Assembly: GCA_022836615.1 (NCBI GenBank)
Contig: MU405250.1
Coordinates: 124,001-188,000 of the forward strand
DNA from: Annulohypoxylon bovei var. microspora
Lineage: Eukaryota > Ascomycota > Sordariomycetes > Xylariales > Hypoxylaceae
Direction: 5' to 3'
DNA: 64,000 bases
In this document: piece after piece, positions 12,879 through 23,168 of the stretch
Layout: each line of letters begins with the position of its first letter
Numbering within the stretch: the stretch's first letter is position 1
Position numbers and translations under genes: made by a program
Notes under the pieces: generated by a model
Database searches by the model: none
The model's input: only the letters and a program-made list of their open reading frames with translations
Told to the model about the DNA's origin: nothing

Positions 12879-13685
12879 TCAATTTCCCTTTGTTAAAAGC
12901 AAAAAAAGTGGTCGAGGCACGACAGAGTTCCGGGGGACTAATACAAATAAACCTAATGAAATTCGATGAAAGTTTGCGAGCGGCCGAAGACAGCCCAGCC
13001 ATATAGAATAGAGAGAGGGGCTTTAACACAGCAGAGCATTAGGGGAGGCGGCGTCCGGGCGTCAACGTTTGACGGGTATCGAGGTTCTTGTGCCTTGCGT
13101 CCAGATATTACTTACTATACTTTGTTGATATTTATTTAACTGTGAGGAATGGGTAGTCAGCATTAAAACTACTTCGCTTCATATACATATCTTATTTTAT
13201 CTGCAACGCTTCGTTAGATGGACCGGTGCCTGGGTACTGCACCTATGTTACTTATGTTAGGGGGGTCTCGTTAGAGAGTTCCTGACGCCAGAATTCGACT
13301 TGATGTTGCATCCGAACGCGACGTGCATGGCTTGTGTTACCCAAGTATTCCTATCTAAGTTGCAATAATAGACACCACTGTCTTCTTCATGCCGTCAGCT
13401 TACGTGAGATGGGCATTATAAGTCACACCGCGTCTAAGACCTACATATCTGCTGCGTGAGCTGATTCGGCCGGAAGGTAAGGGAATCGTGCGAGTTATTG
13501 ATTTCCTAGACATTCGTTCATTCTATCTATGTACATATGTGAGTGAATGCCGGCCCCTGTCGAACGAGAAGATTGGAGTATCGACTTGCAGTTACGACCA
13601 TTCTAATCCAGAATTAACTTGTTGGCTCGGGGGTGGGGTAAATGTAGTCCAGAAGGAGTAAGTATATATTATATATATACATAGA

Positions 13686-13702
13686 TAGGTAGGTAGGTAG
13701 GT
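13686..13702 (+). repeat. (TAGG)4 tetranucleotide repeat
   Basis: TAGG repeated four times plus one base, followed by GTGCCTAGTA. It is one of many TAGG/CCTA clusters scattered in the intergenic DNA of this window. Confidence 0.9.
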
Positions 13703-13749
13703 GCCTAGTATATAAGAATGGGATGTCGAGAAAAAAAAAAGAAACAAAA

Positions 13750-13865
13750 AAAGCTCAGTCCGGAATCGAATTCAGGACCTACGAAAAACCCCCCGGGTGG
13801 GAACCGTGGTGTCAAGTTATGGTTGCCATTGCACCACTCCACCGTTTTCAGGTTCCCTAGGTGGG
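13750..13865 (-). other. tRNA-like relic (Pol III A/B-box-like)
   Basis: On the minus strand, an A-box-like segment (TGGTGCAATGG, within 13826-13841) precedes a B-box-like segment (AATTCGATTCC, 13762-13772). A T7 run follows directly, as in a Pol III terminator. The T arm can fold with one mismatch but no acceptor stem pairs, so this is not a working tRNA as far as I can see. It may be a decayed tRNA or a tRNA-derived SINE head. Confidence 0.3.
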
Positions 13866-14675
13866 AGTTTGTTCTGGCCTCTAGTCACCAAGGATTTCTT
13901 GGGTCGGCTTGAAAGTTTGCACTCTCTTACGGTATATAACCCTTAGTTTGGCGATGTTGTGTTGCCTAGGTGACTACTCGTCACCTACCCCGGTATTGCT
14001 CTGACAAAACGATGCTACATACAGTACTAGAGCGATTAAGTCGAGTCATTGAACGAGAGAGGGCTGAGATATTGTAACGTGACGTGTTGGTTTACATACT
14101 GTTAGTGGCATTTTAAATAAATAAAAATCCATATCAGTAATAACCTGTCGTCCCGCTCAAATCACGTCTCGAATCCTGCGGTGGTTTCAGGGGTAGCAAC
14201 CACAGCATCTCGCTCTTTGAATGTTGATCGCTTAAGTCGGAATATCTGAAGATGGCTGTACTTCTCTGGGATATTAGGAGACAGGGTGACTAATATAGCA
14301 AGACAACTTCTCAGAAAGATTAATTCCGTCAAGACAATCTAACAGCCTCAAGTTCCAACGATAAAATCCCAATCTTCGAGTCTTTAGCCTTCTACTATGA
14401 GGCCTAGCAGCCCTTCGGTAGTTTATCAAAAGGGGAAGACATAATCTCTAGTTCTCCGGACTCCATGGTCCTGTGTGATGGTTCTAGGTATCGTTGAGTC
14501 TAGCAACATTGGGAGGGAATGGGTTCAAGGAATTTGACGTAGCCTACAATCGACAATTGAGATCCCGTGGTCTATTTCAAGCTACCGACTGATCACAGAA
14601 TTCTATATTCTGCTCAAGGAAATAACAACTAGGTATGTTTAGATTAGTAGTAAACTAACACCAGCTTGGCATAAC

Positions 14676-14844
14676 AAAAAAAAAAGGGGGGGGGGGGGGG
14701 GGGGGCAAAAACAAAAAAAAAAAATATGAACAAAAAAAAAAAACAGGTTGAAGGGGTTTTAAAAAATATAAAAAAAAAAAAAGAAAAAATAAAAATCGAA
14801 AAAAACNNNNNNNNNNCAGACCACCCCCCCCCCCCCCCCCCCCC

Positions 14845-14887
<43 letters not shown>

Positions 14888-14911
14888 CCCCCGCCCCCCC
14901 CCCCCCCCCCC
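14676..14911. repeat. poly-A/poly-G/poly-C tract with 10-base assembly gap
   Basis: G20 at 14686-14705, A-rich sequence to 14806, ten Ns at 14807-14816, then nearly pure C to 14911. Homopolymers on both sides of an N run point to a join between poorly resolved contig ends, not to natural sequence of this exact length. Confidence 0.9.
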
Positions 14912-15308
14912 AGAAACCCTACTCTTCAATTTCGTACCAAAAGAAATCCACTAGGTCATGGGTTTCTAAACGTTATACCTATAAACATTGCAAAGTTCAA
15001 TCTCGAAATACAGGAGACGATATAAGTTAAGATTTACAAAGAATACTTAATTTAACTCATAACAAGACAGTATTACGTTACTGTGTACCATTCTCCTCAA
15101 AAACGACTAGAACAAGATATTCCTTACTTAATCACTATAGATTTGGTTTTGGTTCAGTATTTGATATGTTGATGATAGTATTTGAAACCCATCGTTTTAA
15201 TTATAAGATGTGGTAAATGCGTCAAATTAAGTCAAAGAGCCAACCAACTAACCTAGACCTAGGAGCCCCTTGAGATATACCACCTAAGATATCTACACTA
15301 TGATTTTC

Positions 15309-16251
15309 CTAGTGCCGTCCGGAACGGTTTCCAGAGCTATGTCCACCACGATGCCCAGAACGATGTTCGGAGCGGACCGTAAACACACGCAACCTACCCT
15401 CCCAATCGTGGAAGTAGGTCTGTATTATAGGCTGTATCTCTTCCCACTCCATCTGAAAGTCCTTGCCGTTCTGATCATGCACGCACATTTCCATGTTCCT
15501 ACCCGCCTCCGTCCAGTCCAACCTTTGCAATCTCCCATCTACCATCTCTGCTCCAGCCAGGCGGCTTGCCTCCTGGGCACGGGATCGTCCCATTTCCGTG
15601 ACGAGTTGCTTTAGGTGACAAAAGGCGTTGTCGGTCTGCGCTCGGATTACTGCTTTGGGGCTCCGACCCGGTTTGGCAGTGTTGAACAAGTTTCTGTGGC
15701 CGTCCCCAAAGCTACAGAATACGCAGGCGATATAGACGGGAGGGACTGGGCGGTCGAGGTAGTCGGCAGGCAGTGGAGGGACTATGTGTAGTTACTCGTA
15801 GTTAGAATTATATCACTACTTGAACTATGTGGGCCTGGATAAATCCCCAGCACCTAGTTCCCCTGAAACTGGTGTGGAATTCAATAATGGGAAAGATATG
15901 GCTGCTAATAAGAATATGGACTTAGGTGTCATACTGATATGGCAGGTTCCCAACACATAATCCGTAGGAAGCCCGTTCTGGTCAACATGCCTGCCGCAAA
16001 TGACTTTATACTGGTCGTATGCGGCTGGGTAAGATCTCTTGAGTTCAGCCCCCCATCCTGTGTCAGGCCATTTTCCTAAATATCATCAACGGTTAGTTAT
16101 TATCCAACTGTTCTCCCTTGCCCCTATTTTCTTGTGGCTTTCTGGCATCTCCCATCTAAGAACTTTGATCATTTTATTACTCACCTTGGCAGCTTGTTAA
16201 GAGCACAATGATCGAAGTTGGCTTTACCTCGTGGACGATGAATTCGGACAT
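15309..16251 (-). CDS. diverged macro-domain protein, Poa1-like
   Basis: Three exons on the minus strand, 16251-16185, 16075-15935 and 15781-15309, give 226 residues. Introns are 109 nt (GTGAGT..TTTAG) and 153 nt (GTATGA..CATAG); phases match at both junctions. The product follows the macro-domain order of yeast Poa1 (ADP-ribose 1''-phosphate phosphatase): strand IIVLLTSCQGKW, helix with RSYPAAYDQY, loop LGTCHIIPP rebuilt exactly across intron 2, strand VYIACVFCSFGDG, a helix, and a C-terminal W-x-x-I..F-x-x-x-x-x-x-x-x-VFTV unit. Odd points: the conserved N-C-x-G-S-W-G loop reads S-C-Q-G-K-W with a short insertion before GWG, so the usual Asn is absent, and the C-terminal tail is Arg/His/Gly/Ser-rich. 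ADP-ribose binding or phosphatase activity is therefore uncertain. The gene lies 400 bases from the assembly gap but is complete. Confidence 0.72.
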
Positions 16252-18181
16252 TTGCTAATCGGTATTAAATGTAGACCATGTCATTGAATAGAAGAGAACA
16301 ATATTGACATTCTGGTGGCCAAAAGCTCGAACAACTATTTGAATGTTGAAAAAGGTATTCAAGTAGAAAACGAAAGTTGAATTTGGTCTAGTGAATAACT
16401 TTTGGTAGGGTCTTAGAAAAATAAAGGAGTCATGATCTGATTCAGACATACTAGTCACTTGGACAACTACGCTCGACTTTGAAGTGACTAGAGGGGCGAA
16501 CTGCAAATTGCACTACTTCCAGGTCGGATTTAGAATCATGATAATAACTAACCCTAGGATCCGTCATCCGTAGTTATACCTGCCTACCTGGTTACGAACT
16601 ACCTAGGTAAGTATAGAGATGTGACACAACTATCAAAATGAAAACATCAGACCCGACAACCAATAATCACGAGAAATATCCAGGCGTACTTAAGTCTTAA
16701 GTGTTTAGTGGATGGGACACACCTTGGATAAGTCTGCCTCAAAACCTCAAATGAAAAGTTACCAAGCCTAATTGTCAAATTTCTGTTACTCAAGTTAAGA
16801 GCTATATTGTTGTAAGTAATTTCTGTTCTATAAGTGTCATAATCAGCTAATCTTGTATTTGAAAAGTACTAGCTAGTGTTAGGACTGACTTGTTCAAGAT
16901 TAGGGATCTCGATTGATAGTATAATATTGCGGTTACGATGGCATCACAATAGCCTGCGAGAATATCACATAAAATACAAATACAACGGAACCGAGCATCA
17001 AAGCTACTCGTGCTCATGACATACACTAAAGCTAAGAATCATAGGGGCTTATGTAAGTTCTTGTTTATATCTAAAACAAATTGATGAGTAATATTTTTAT
17101 GTATACCGAGGAAAGTTCTCAAACCATCTATTTGGCCGACCATGGTTAAACCCTTGGGATATATCAATTGTTAGAAAAAAGTCCAATACCGTGGTCTTAG
17201 ACAGGTATATATGCCGTCTTACATAAACGATCAAACCGAGACTGCTGACGCTATTATTAACCAGCGACCTCTCATATAACAGGGTCGAATAATACAGATA
17301 TTTATATCGAAGATCGGCCGTCCCCGGGCTTGAGTCGACTCTTCGGTGCCGTCGCACAAGTACTATTTCGACTGGGCGGTCAAGGATCCTAACTAGGTAA
17401 TTACACATATCAAATATGACCCTATAAGCGAGCCGATACTAACTAAGTAAATGATATGTGACAGATTACCCAGCAACATAAATAGTATTGCTGCAAACCC
17501 CGCCTCCCTGCAGCCTCACTGTAACCCTGGGGACATGAAAAGCAGCAGGCTCTCTGCAATATTTGCCCCTTCACTCAAATGACATACCGGGAGAGCCAGT
17601 GGCAACTTGGTATTCTCCTCTCGCCTATCACTCTTTCTGGACCTGACATACTCTAGTGTTCTGCTTCAGGAAGAGATCACATGTGAAGCCATGACACACA
17701 GACATATTTACGTCTCCGATACTAAGCCGGGCTCTCTCCTATCCTCCCCTTCCGGAATAGGCAGATCGAAAGGACCAGCGGCCGCACAAGAGCGGCGCAG
17801 TCTCCCGGTTGTACTACGATCCTTCCGCCCCCTTTCCAATCGGCAATCCCAGTAATCTCTAACCCCTAGGCGCTACCGCACGAGCGATCCCATGGTTAAC
17901 TACGACCTTAAGTTTTTTTCTCTCTCTCCAATGCGGGTCGTGTCAGATCATACATAGTATACATACTTTATCTGCCGTTCGTTTAAGGTTGCGAGCGCGA
18001 TGCCATTAGATCCTCCGCGGAGCCTTACTGGCCCAGCCCAGCCCCTCTCCCTAGAAATTCTCCGTGAAAAAATCTTTCCTTCACCGTACTGCCTACCTAC
18101 CTATGTGCTCCCCAAGACCAAAACGCCACAAACCGTAGTGCCTCTCTTGCTGTACCGGCAGACGAAAACCGACGCAGCACG
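16252..18181. other. intergenic region, no gene recognised
   Basis: About 1.9 kb between the divergent macro-domain and CFEM genes. It is AT-rich to about 17450, then GC- and pyrimidine-richer close to the CFEM gene. A minus-strand open frame at 17097-17408 (about 100 codons) has no recognisable similarity. Confidence 0.5.
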
Positions 18182-19136
18182 ATGGCGTCCCTGCGACTCC
18201 TCCTCCCTACGCTAGCGTCGCTAGCCGTCCTCGCCCTCGCTGCCCCGAGCCTCGTGACGTACGTGCCGGAATGCGCGCAGGACTGCGTCCTGAAGAGTCT
18301 CAACGGGACCTGCACAGGGCCGGAAGACTCGCAGTGTCTGTGTACCAACATGCGGACTATCGGGTTCGGCTCGGTGTCGTGTGCAACGGCAGCGTGTAAT
18401 AACTCCACGGAGCTGGTCGCGAGTATGTATTCCGCTATACCTACCTACCATAAATGATGATCCCCGTTGACTACTGTTGCTGGGACTTTGGGTTAATTGA
18501 TCGTGTTTAGGCGAGCTCAGATCGGGGTACGCGCAGTTCTGCACCGCCGCCGGGGCGTCGACGCCCGCCGGGATACCAACCGGCGGCGTCGGATGGGGTT
18601 CGTGGGGGTCGAGCGCGACGGCAGCGAGCACCACCGGAACAACCAGCATGACGACTTCTTCCACGAGTATACCCGCCACAGGAGAAGCCGACAGCCCGCA
18701 AAACACCTCTACGTCGTCCTTAGGCGGCAGCGGTGGCGGCAGCAGTAGCCTAAGCACCGGCGCCATAGCCGGGGTAGCCGTCGGCGGCGGCATCGGGCTG
18801 ATCTCGATCACGGGGGGCCTTCTCCTTCTCGCCTTCCGGCTGGGGCGGAGCCACTCCCGGCAGAAGAAAGACGAGGCGGCACGACAAGGTCCAGGCCAAG
18901 AAGGCGGAGGAGGAGACCCTGATCCCGAAAGCCTAGCCGACGAGACGGCCGCGGGGGATAAAGCACAGTTAGAAGGAAAGCCCGTGAGCGAGCTCCCGAC
19001 CGAGTACACGCTATCCGGATTCGACCCCATCAAGGAGCTACCGACGCAAGAGCGCCCCGCGGAGCTTAGCGCCGACCCGCTGCCGCGGTACGGGGACGAT
19101 GGGAGCCCGGTGTTGTCTGGCACGCCGTGGAGGTGA
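18182..19136 (+). CDS. CFEM-domain single-pass membrane protein
   Basis: Exons 18182-18422 and 18511-19136 (88-nt intron, GTATGT..TTTAG, in phase) give 288 residues. Residues 1-20 are a signal peptide. A CFEM domain follows with all eight cysteines (31, 35, 44, 52, 54, 67, 72, 91); the eighth is in exon 2, which confirms the splice. Asp49, just before the C-L-C pair, sits where some CFEM proteins coordinate haem iron. Then come a Ser/Thr/Gly-rich stalk (about 95-163), a Gly-rich membrane helix (about 164-189) and a cytoplasmic acidic/Pro-rich tail of about 100 residues. CFEM proteins are fungus-specific and act in haem uptake, adhesion or, when fused to membrane helices, signalling. The cytoplasmic tail here fits anchoring or sensing more than a GPI-anchored haem carrier. 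The function is inferred. Confidence 0.87.
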
Positions 19137-19979
19137 CAGGCGGGAATACGCAAGCGGTAGACTGCTCTATTATCCCGAAGACCGGATGTAAATAAGTATA
19201 TAATAGTGAAGAGAAGAAAGGAGAAGCTTCTAAATATAATAGATACCCATGGTTAAGCTACGCATATTCAGCTAGCTAATTCGAAATTCGATGGACTAGC
19301 GACGTTTAGGCATTGAATATGTCCCTGAAACCCGTCTATTGAGACATCGTCTCTCGTCGAACTAACTGGACCGAGTCCTCTAAGAGTTTTACGAAGTACT
19401 CGCGAGGCGGTGCACCACATCCGCGAGAAGAAAAGCCTCGAAGAGTCTCTTGTAGGGGGTTGACGATAGAGCTGCAAATACGAAACAACTGTTAGTTAAT
19501 AGTGAAGTATGTCTCAGAATAGGAGAACTATGCGGTTTACCTTACCTTTAATATACCAACCTCATCACCGTGGTTGCCGATAAGTGGGTTTGCAAAAAAA
19601 AAAAATCCTGACCGACACGAAAAAGGGTTATTACGTATAGCCTAAAGTTGGGGGCTGCTTGACTATGTGGTGAAGCTGAGAATGGTAACCGCAAGAACGA
19701 CGAACTTCGCTAAGATAGTTAATGGAGCTAGTCACAATCATCATTTTTGGAATCCGTAGACATCTTTCTGTGTCTATCATATACTTAGTAGCTCATAGCT
19801 TCATGATACATGCAGTTGAAAGCATAGACAAGTAGAATTGGTAGCGACTAATAACTCAGCTTTGTGACTCTGGCTGTAGTGGCAAATTAACAGCGTTTTA
19901 TTTCTTCTCGTGCTTCTCTAAGTTACACGCGAGTCACGTACTGAACCCAAACCCCCGAAACGCCAGTCCTTCAAAGTCT
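19137..19979. other. convergent 3' region, no gene recognised
   Basis: About 840 bases between the ends of the CFEM gene and the eIF3a gene. It is AT-rich and nothing beyond 3' untranslated sequence is seen. Confidence 0.5.
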
Positions 19980-22900
19980 CTAGCCTTGCTTCTCTCGGAG
20001 ATGTCGGGGTACCCATTTGCCTGGAGCACCGGAGGGCTTCAAAGCTTCAGTGGGAGCCGGTGCCGGTGCCGGTGCACTATCTCTGTCACTGGAACCGCTG
20101 GCGTTACCAGAAGAGCCTTGAGGCCCCTTGGCAGCCTCACGATCACGCCAGGAGCTCTTGGCGCCTTGAAGGTTGAGGCGTGGCGGTCCGGAGGGGCGCT
20201 CGTTGGAATCAGTACGCTCCATGGGAGTGCTAGAACGGCTTGGCGGACCATTGCTGCTTGCGGCAGGGGGTGCGGCAGGGGCGGCGGAAGGCCTCGACCC
20301 CTCGCGATCACGCCAGGACGTCTTAGCACCGACAAGGTTGAGACGCGGTGCTCCAGAAGGCCGGTCGTTGGAGGCAGAGGCCGTGCGGTCCATGGGGACT
20401 GCTTCGCGCCTGATTGGCGCACGCTCCGGCGCACGCTCCGGCACGCGCTCCTTCTCTTTCTCGGCCTGTTTTCTGGCCAACGCCTCTGCTGTTCGTCTCT
20501 CCTGGAAGGCAACATTCTCTAGAGCCTCTTGGCGCTCCTTTTCTCGCTTCTCCTTCTGTCTGGACATCTCTAGACGCTTCTCTTCGGCGCGCTGCTCCTG
20601 TTCCTTCTTTTCTCTCTCGGCACGTTCCTCTGCCTCTTGCAAAGCTCTCTCCTTCTCTTCCCGCTCCCGTTTCTCCCGTAGCTTGCGCTCGCGGTATTCC
20701 TTCTTGCGAGTTGTGATTTGCTTCTCCAACTCCCTCTCCGCGTCACGTTGACGCTTCTCAAACTCGTCACGACGACGGTCGTGGAGAGACTTCCTGAATG
20801 ACTCATAGTGTGGCATAAGACGGGTTAGACGATGCTTCAGCTCGACACTCTCCTTGTGCTTCTCCTTCGATACCTTGAGAGTCTCTGCTTTCACGGTCTC
20901 ATATGCGGCGATATCACGCTCACGCTGCTTGGCATAATCATCGGCAAGTTTCTTGACTTCCTCCTTTCTGAAAGCACGCTCAAGGTGATCAATGCGCTTT
21001 CCGGTGATGCGAAGCTTCTCGTTAATATCGTTCTTCTCCCGCTCGAGTTGGGCAAGCTTCATGGCACGAAGTCGGTTACTATCGTAATCATCGATGTTCT
21101 CAAGATCGATCTCAATGGCATTCGGTCCAATCTTGAGATCAGCGATCTGTTTCTTGAGCTCCTCTCTACGAACACGATCTCTTTCATCTTTGAGGCGCTT
21201 CTCCTCGCGATCCTTTTGCTCCTGAGCTAGTCGTCGTTCCTCAGCTTCTGCCAATGCTTGTTCCTGAAGGCGCTTCTGTCTTGCCTTCTCCTTATCTCTC
21301 TTTGCCTGGAGCTGGGAAGCCTCCTCCTTTCGCTTTTGGATAACTTCTTTGCGAGCTAGAGTATCACGTTGTTCCTGCTCAACACCAACCTTGGCTCTGG
21401 CTAGCGCAGCTTGCCTGGCCTCTAGCTGACGTTGTCGGAGAGATGGATCAACGTAGAAACAAGTAGTGTACAGAGTGGTCGCAAGTCGGCTAAGCTGTGT
21501 GCGAACAATCTCCGAAGGGGTACTTTGGAGGCGCTGCACAGATCCAACCGGGCTTTCAGCAGAACCAGCCGCCGATCCGGCATGGACAGCCTTCGAGGAA
21601 GCGAACACGTCCTTATCGAAGTTGAGGACTCCGGTAGCATGGTCCATGCGGATGGAAAGATCTCCCTTCTTGTTTCCGTTCATGATGAACTTCTCTATAG
21701 TTCCACGAGTGATTTGGAAGGGATCTGGGAACTCCGCAAGGCTCTCCACGAATGCCAAGTCAACAGACTCATATACTTGAGACAGTTGTTGGAAGAGGCG
21801 AGTTAGGATGACTTGTTGGAGGGGTAAGATGTACTTTTCCATTTCGGAGTCGGCACCGATCTTGGTTAAAATAGGAGATATCTTTTGGCAGATAGAAAGA
21901 GGGTGGAAGTCAACCTCGAGAATGTTGTAGAGATCTCTGATCTCTGGGCGCGCACGCTTTAGAAGCGATTTGGAGAGTGCATCGCGGAACAGGCCAGCAC
22001 GAGTAGGCGCGGTAGCCATGCCTAGGAGATGAGTGAGGCGAGAATTCTTGTTCTTCTTAGCCTCATCGAAGTCGACCATGGCACCCCGCGACCGCGAAGT
22101 GCTGATAACAGGGATTGAGAGAGCCGATAGAAGGACGAAGGAAGCAGCCTTTTGAAGATCGGCCTCTGTGGCGGACGGGTTGTCGGATTTCTTGCTCTGG
22201 CCGGTAGCTACGAGAGCTGCGGATTGTCGGAGGAGGGAATAGTATCGAGACCAAGCAGCAGCATGGAACAAGTAGTTCTCGCCGACGAGAAAGATGCGGG
22301 TAAGTTTCTCGTAGTAGTTGGCCATCATAACGTTCTTGGGAGGGCGCTTGCTAAGGTTGAGAAGGGTGTGGATATCCTCGACGCTTCGGAATGCTTCTTG
22401 CCAGAGTTCAAGTTCAACGGCGACATTCAATTGCTGAAAGCGGGTTTCTAGATGTCGTTGAAGGGTGTCGGGGTCGTTGAGGTTGATGGCATGCATCTGG
22501 CTCGAGTACTTAGCAGCCGTTTGAACATGATTACGTAGGAGTTCGCAGAGTCGTCGGAACTCTGTCTTTCGCTGATACTTGAGGCAAAAGTCGAAAGCCT
22601 GCATGGCCGTACTCTGGTAAAGTATCTCTAATCTCGCGTTGTTTCGTAAGATATCGAGGACGGTACGGTAGGCCTCCCAAAGGAACTTCAACCATGGTGT
22701 GACGACCGCACGCTCGGTGCGATCTCTGGATTGTTCGCCCGAGACTGTGGCTAGCAGTATAGACTCTGGCGTCTCGGTAGCCTCTAAATCATCGATACTC
22801 GAGGTTGCAGTTGCTTCGATGCTTTCCTGTACTTCATCCGCCTTCTTCTGTGCCTCTGTAACCTTCTCTGCGGCTAACTCGATAAACTTCTTAAGTACGA

Positions 22901-23168
22901 GCTCGATAGTGCTAATATTGGTATTCTGGGCGATATTCTTGTATGAGTAGAGCGCATCCTTGGCGAGCTTGCCTTTCTTCTGTTCGACAGATAGCTCGAC
23001 CAAGAGGAGCATGACAGGCTCCAAGGATACGATGGGGACATTTCGTGAACGTTTGGATGTAATATGATCATGAAGAAGATTGAGGGCTGCTGGAGCCTGG
23101 TTGACACCAATAAGCTCGTGAGCGCGTTTGAGAACGTTCTCGGGCTTCTGATGCGGAGGAGGCGGCAT
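19980..23168 (-). CDS. TIF32: eukaryotic translation initiation factor 3 subunit A (eIF3a)
   Basis: A single exon of 1062 residues, the usual size for fungal eIF3a. The first ATG is at 23168 and gives the family N terminus MPPPPHQKPENVLKRAHEL. The N-terminal helical-repeat half leads into the PCI domain (about 330-525, ending around GVLNFDKDVF), then a long charged Glu/Arg/Lys spectrin-like coiled coil (about 580-890). The C terminus is basic and carries two copies of a unit with the core RPSG-x-PRLNL-x-GAK-x-SWRDRE (about 933-958 and 989-1012), and ends WVPRHLREKQG. eIF3a is the scaffold of the eIF3 complex, with its PCI domain contacting eIF3c/b and the 40S subunit near the mRNA entry and exit. 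The gene must be essential. It is convergent with the CFEM gene and divergent from the G-gamma gene. Confidence 0.97.
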   Translation of the reverse strand: MPPPPHQKPENVLKRAHELIGVNQAPAALNLLHDHITSKRSRNVPIVSLEPVMLLLVELSVEQKKGKLAKDALYSYKNIAQNTNISTIELVLKKFIELAAEKVTEAQKKADEVQESIEATATSSIDDLEATETPESILLATVSGEQSRDRTERAVVTPWLKFLWEAYRTVLDILRNNARLEILYQSTAMQAFDFCLKYQRKTEFRRLCELLRNHVQTAAKYSSQMHAINLNDPDTLQRHLETRFQQLNVAVELELWQEAFRSVEDIHTLLNLSKRPPKNVMMANYYEKLTRIFLVGENYLFHAAAWSRYYSLLRQSAALVATGQSKKSDNPSATEADLQKAASFVLLSALSIPVISTSRSRGAMVDFDEAKKNKNSRLTHLLGMATAPTRAGLFRDALSKSLLKRARPEIRDLYNILEVDFHPLSICQKISPILTKIGADSEMEKYILPLQQVILTRLFQQLSQVYESVDLAFVESLAEFPDPFQITRGTIEKFIMNGNKKGDLSIRMDHATGVLNFDKDVFASSKAVHAGSAAGSAESPVGSVQRLQSTPSEIVRTQLSRLATTLYTTCFYVDPSLRQRQLEARQAALARAKVGVEQEQRDTLARKEVIQKRKEEASQLQAKRDKEKARQKRLQEQALAEAEERRLAQEQKDREEKRLKDERDRVRREELKKQIADLKIGPNAIEIDLENIDDYDSNRLRAMKLAQLEREKNDINEKLRITGKRIDHLERAFRKEEVKKLADDYAKQRERDIAAYETVKAETLKVSKEKHKESVELKHRLTRLMPHYESFRKSLHDRRRDEFEKRQRDAERELEKQITTRKKEYRERKLREKREREEKERALQEAEERAEREKKEQEQRAEEKRLEMSRQKEKREKERQEALENVAFQERRTAEALARKQAEKEKERVPERAPERAPIRREAVPMDRTASASNDRPSGAPRLNLVGAKTSWRDREGSRPSAAPAAPPAASSNGPPSRSSTPMERTDSNERPSGPPRLNLQGAKSSWRDREAAKGPQGSSGNASGSSDRDSAPAPAPAPTEALKPSGAPGKWVPRHLREKQG

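Larger units (their letters stand above)
12879..15308. other. intergenic region with tRNA-like relic, tetranucleotide repeat and assembly gap
   Basis: About 2.4 kb with no supported protein gene. It contains a TAGG repeat (13686-13702), a tRNA-like relic on the minus strand (about 13750-13865), and a homopolymer-rich tract with ten Ns (14676-14911). Open frames through the poly-C tract are artefacts. Confidence 0.6.

Noticed and set aside
14655..15025. Open frames coding poly-Pro and poly-Gly through the homopolymer tract
   Set aside because: They depend on poly-C/poly-G and cross an N gap; they cannot be real coding sequence as printed.
15300..15614. 104-codon plus-strand frame
   Set aside because: Antisense to exon 3 of the macro-domain gene, which has clear domain support.
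18221..19153. 310-codon minus-strand open frame opposite the CFEM gene
   Set aside because: It lies antisense to a well-supported spliced CFEM gene in GC-rich DNA, and its product is low-complexity Pro/Ser/Arg with no domain.
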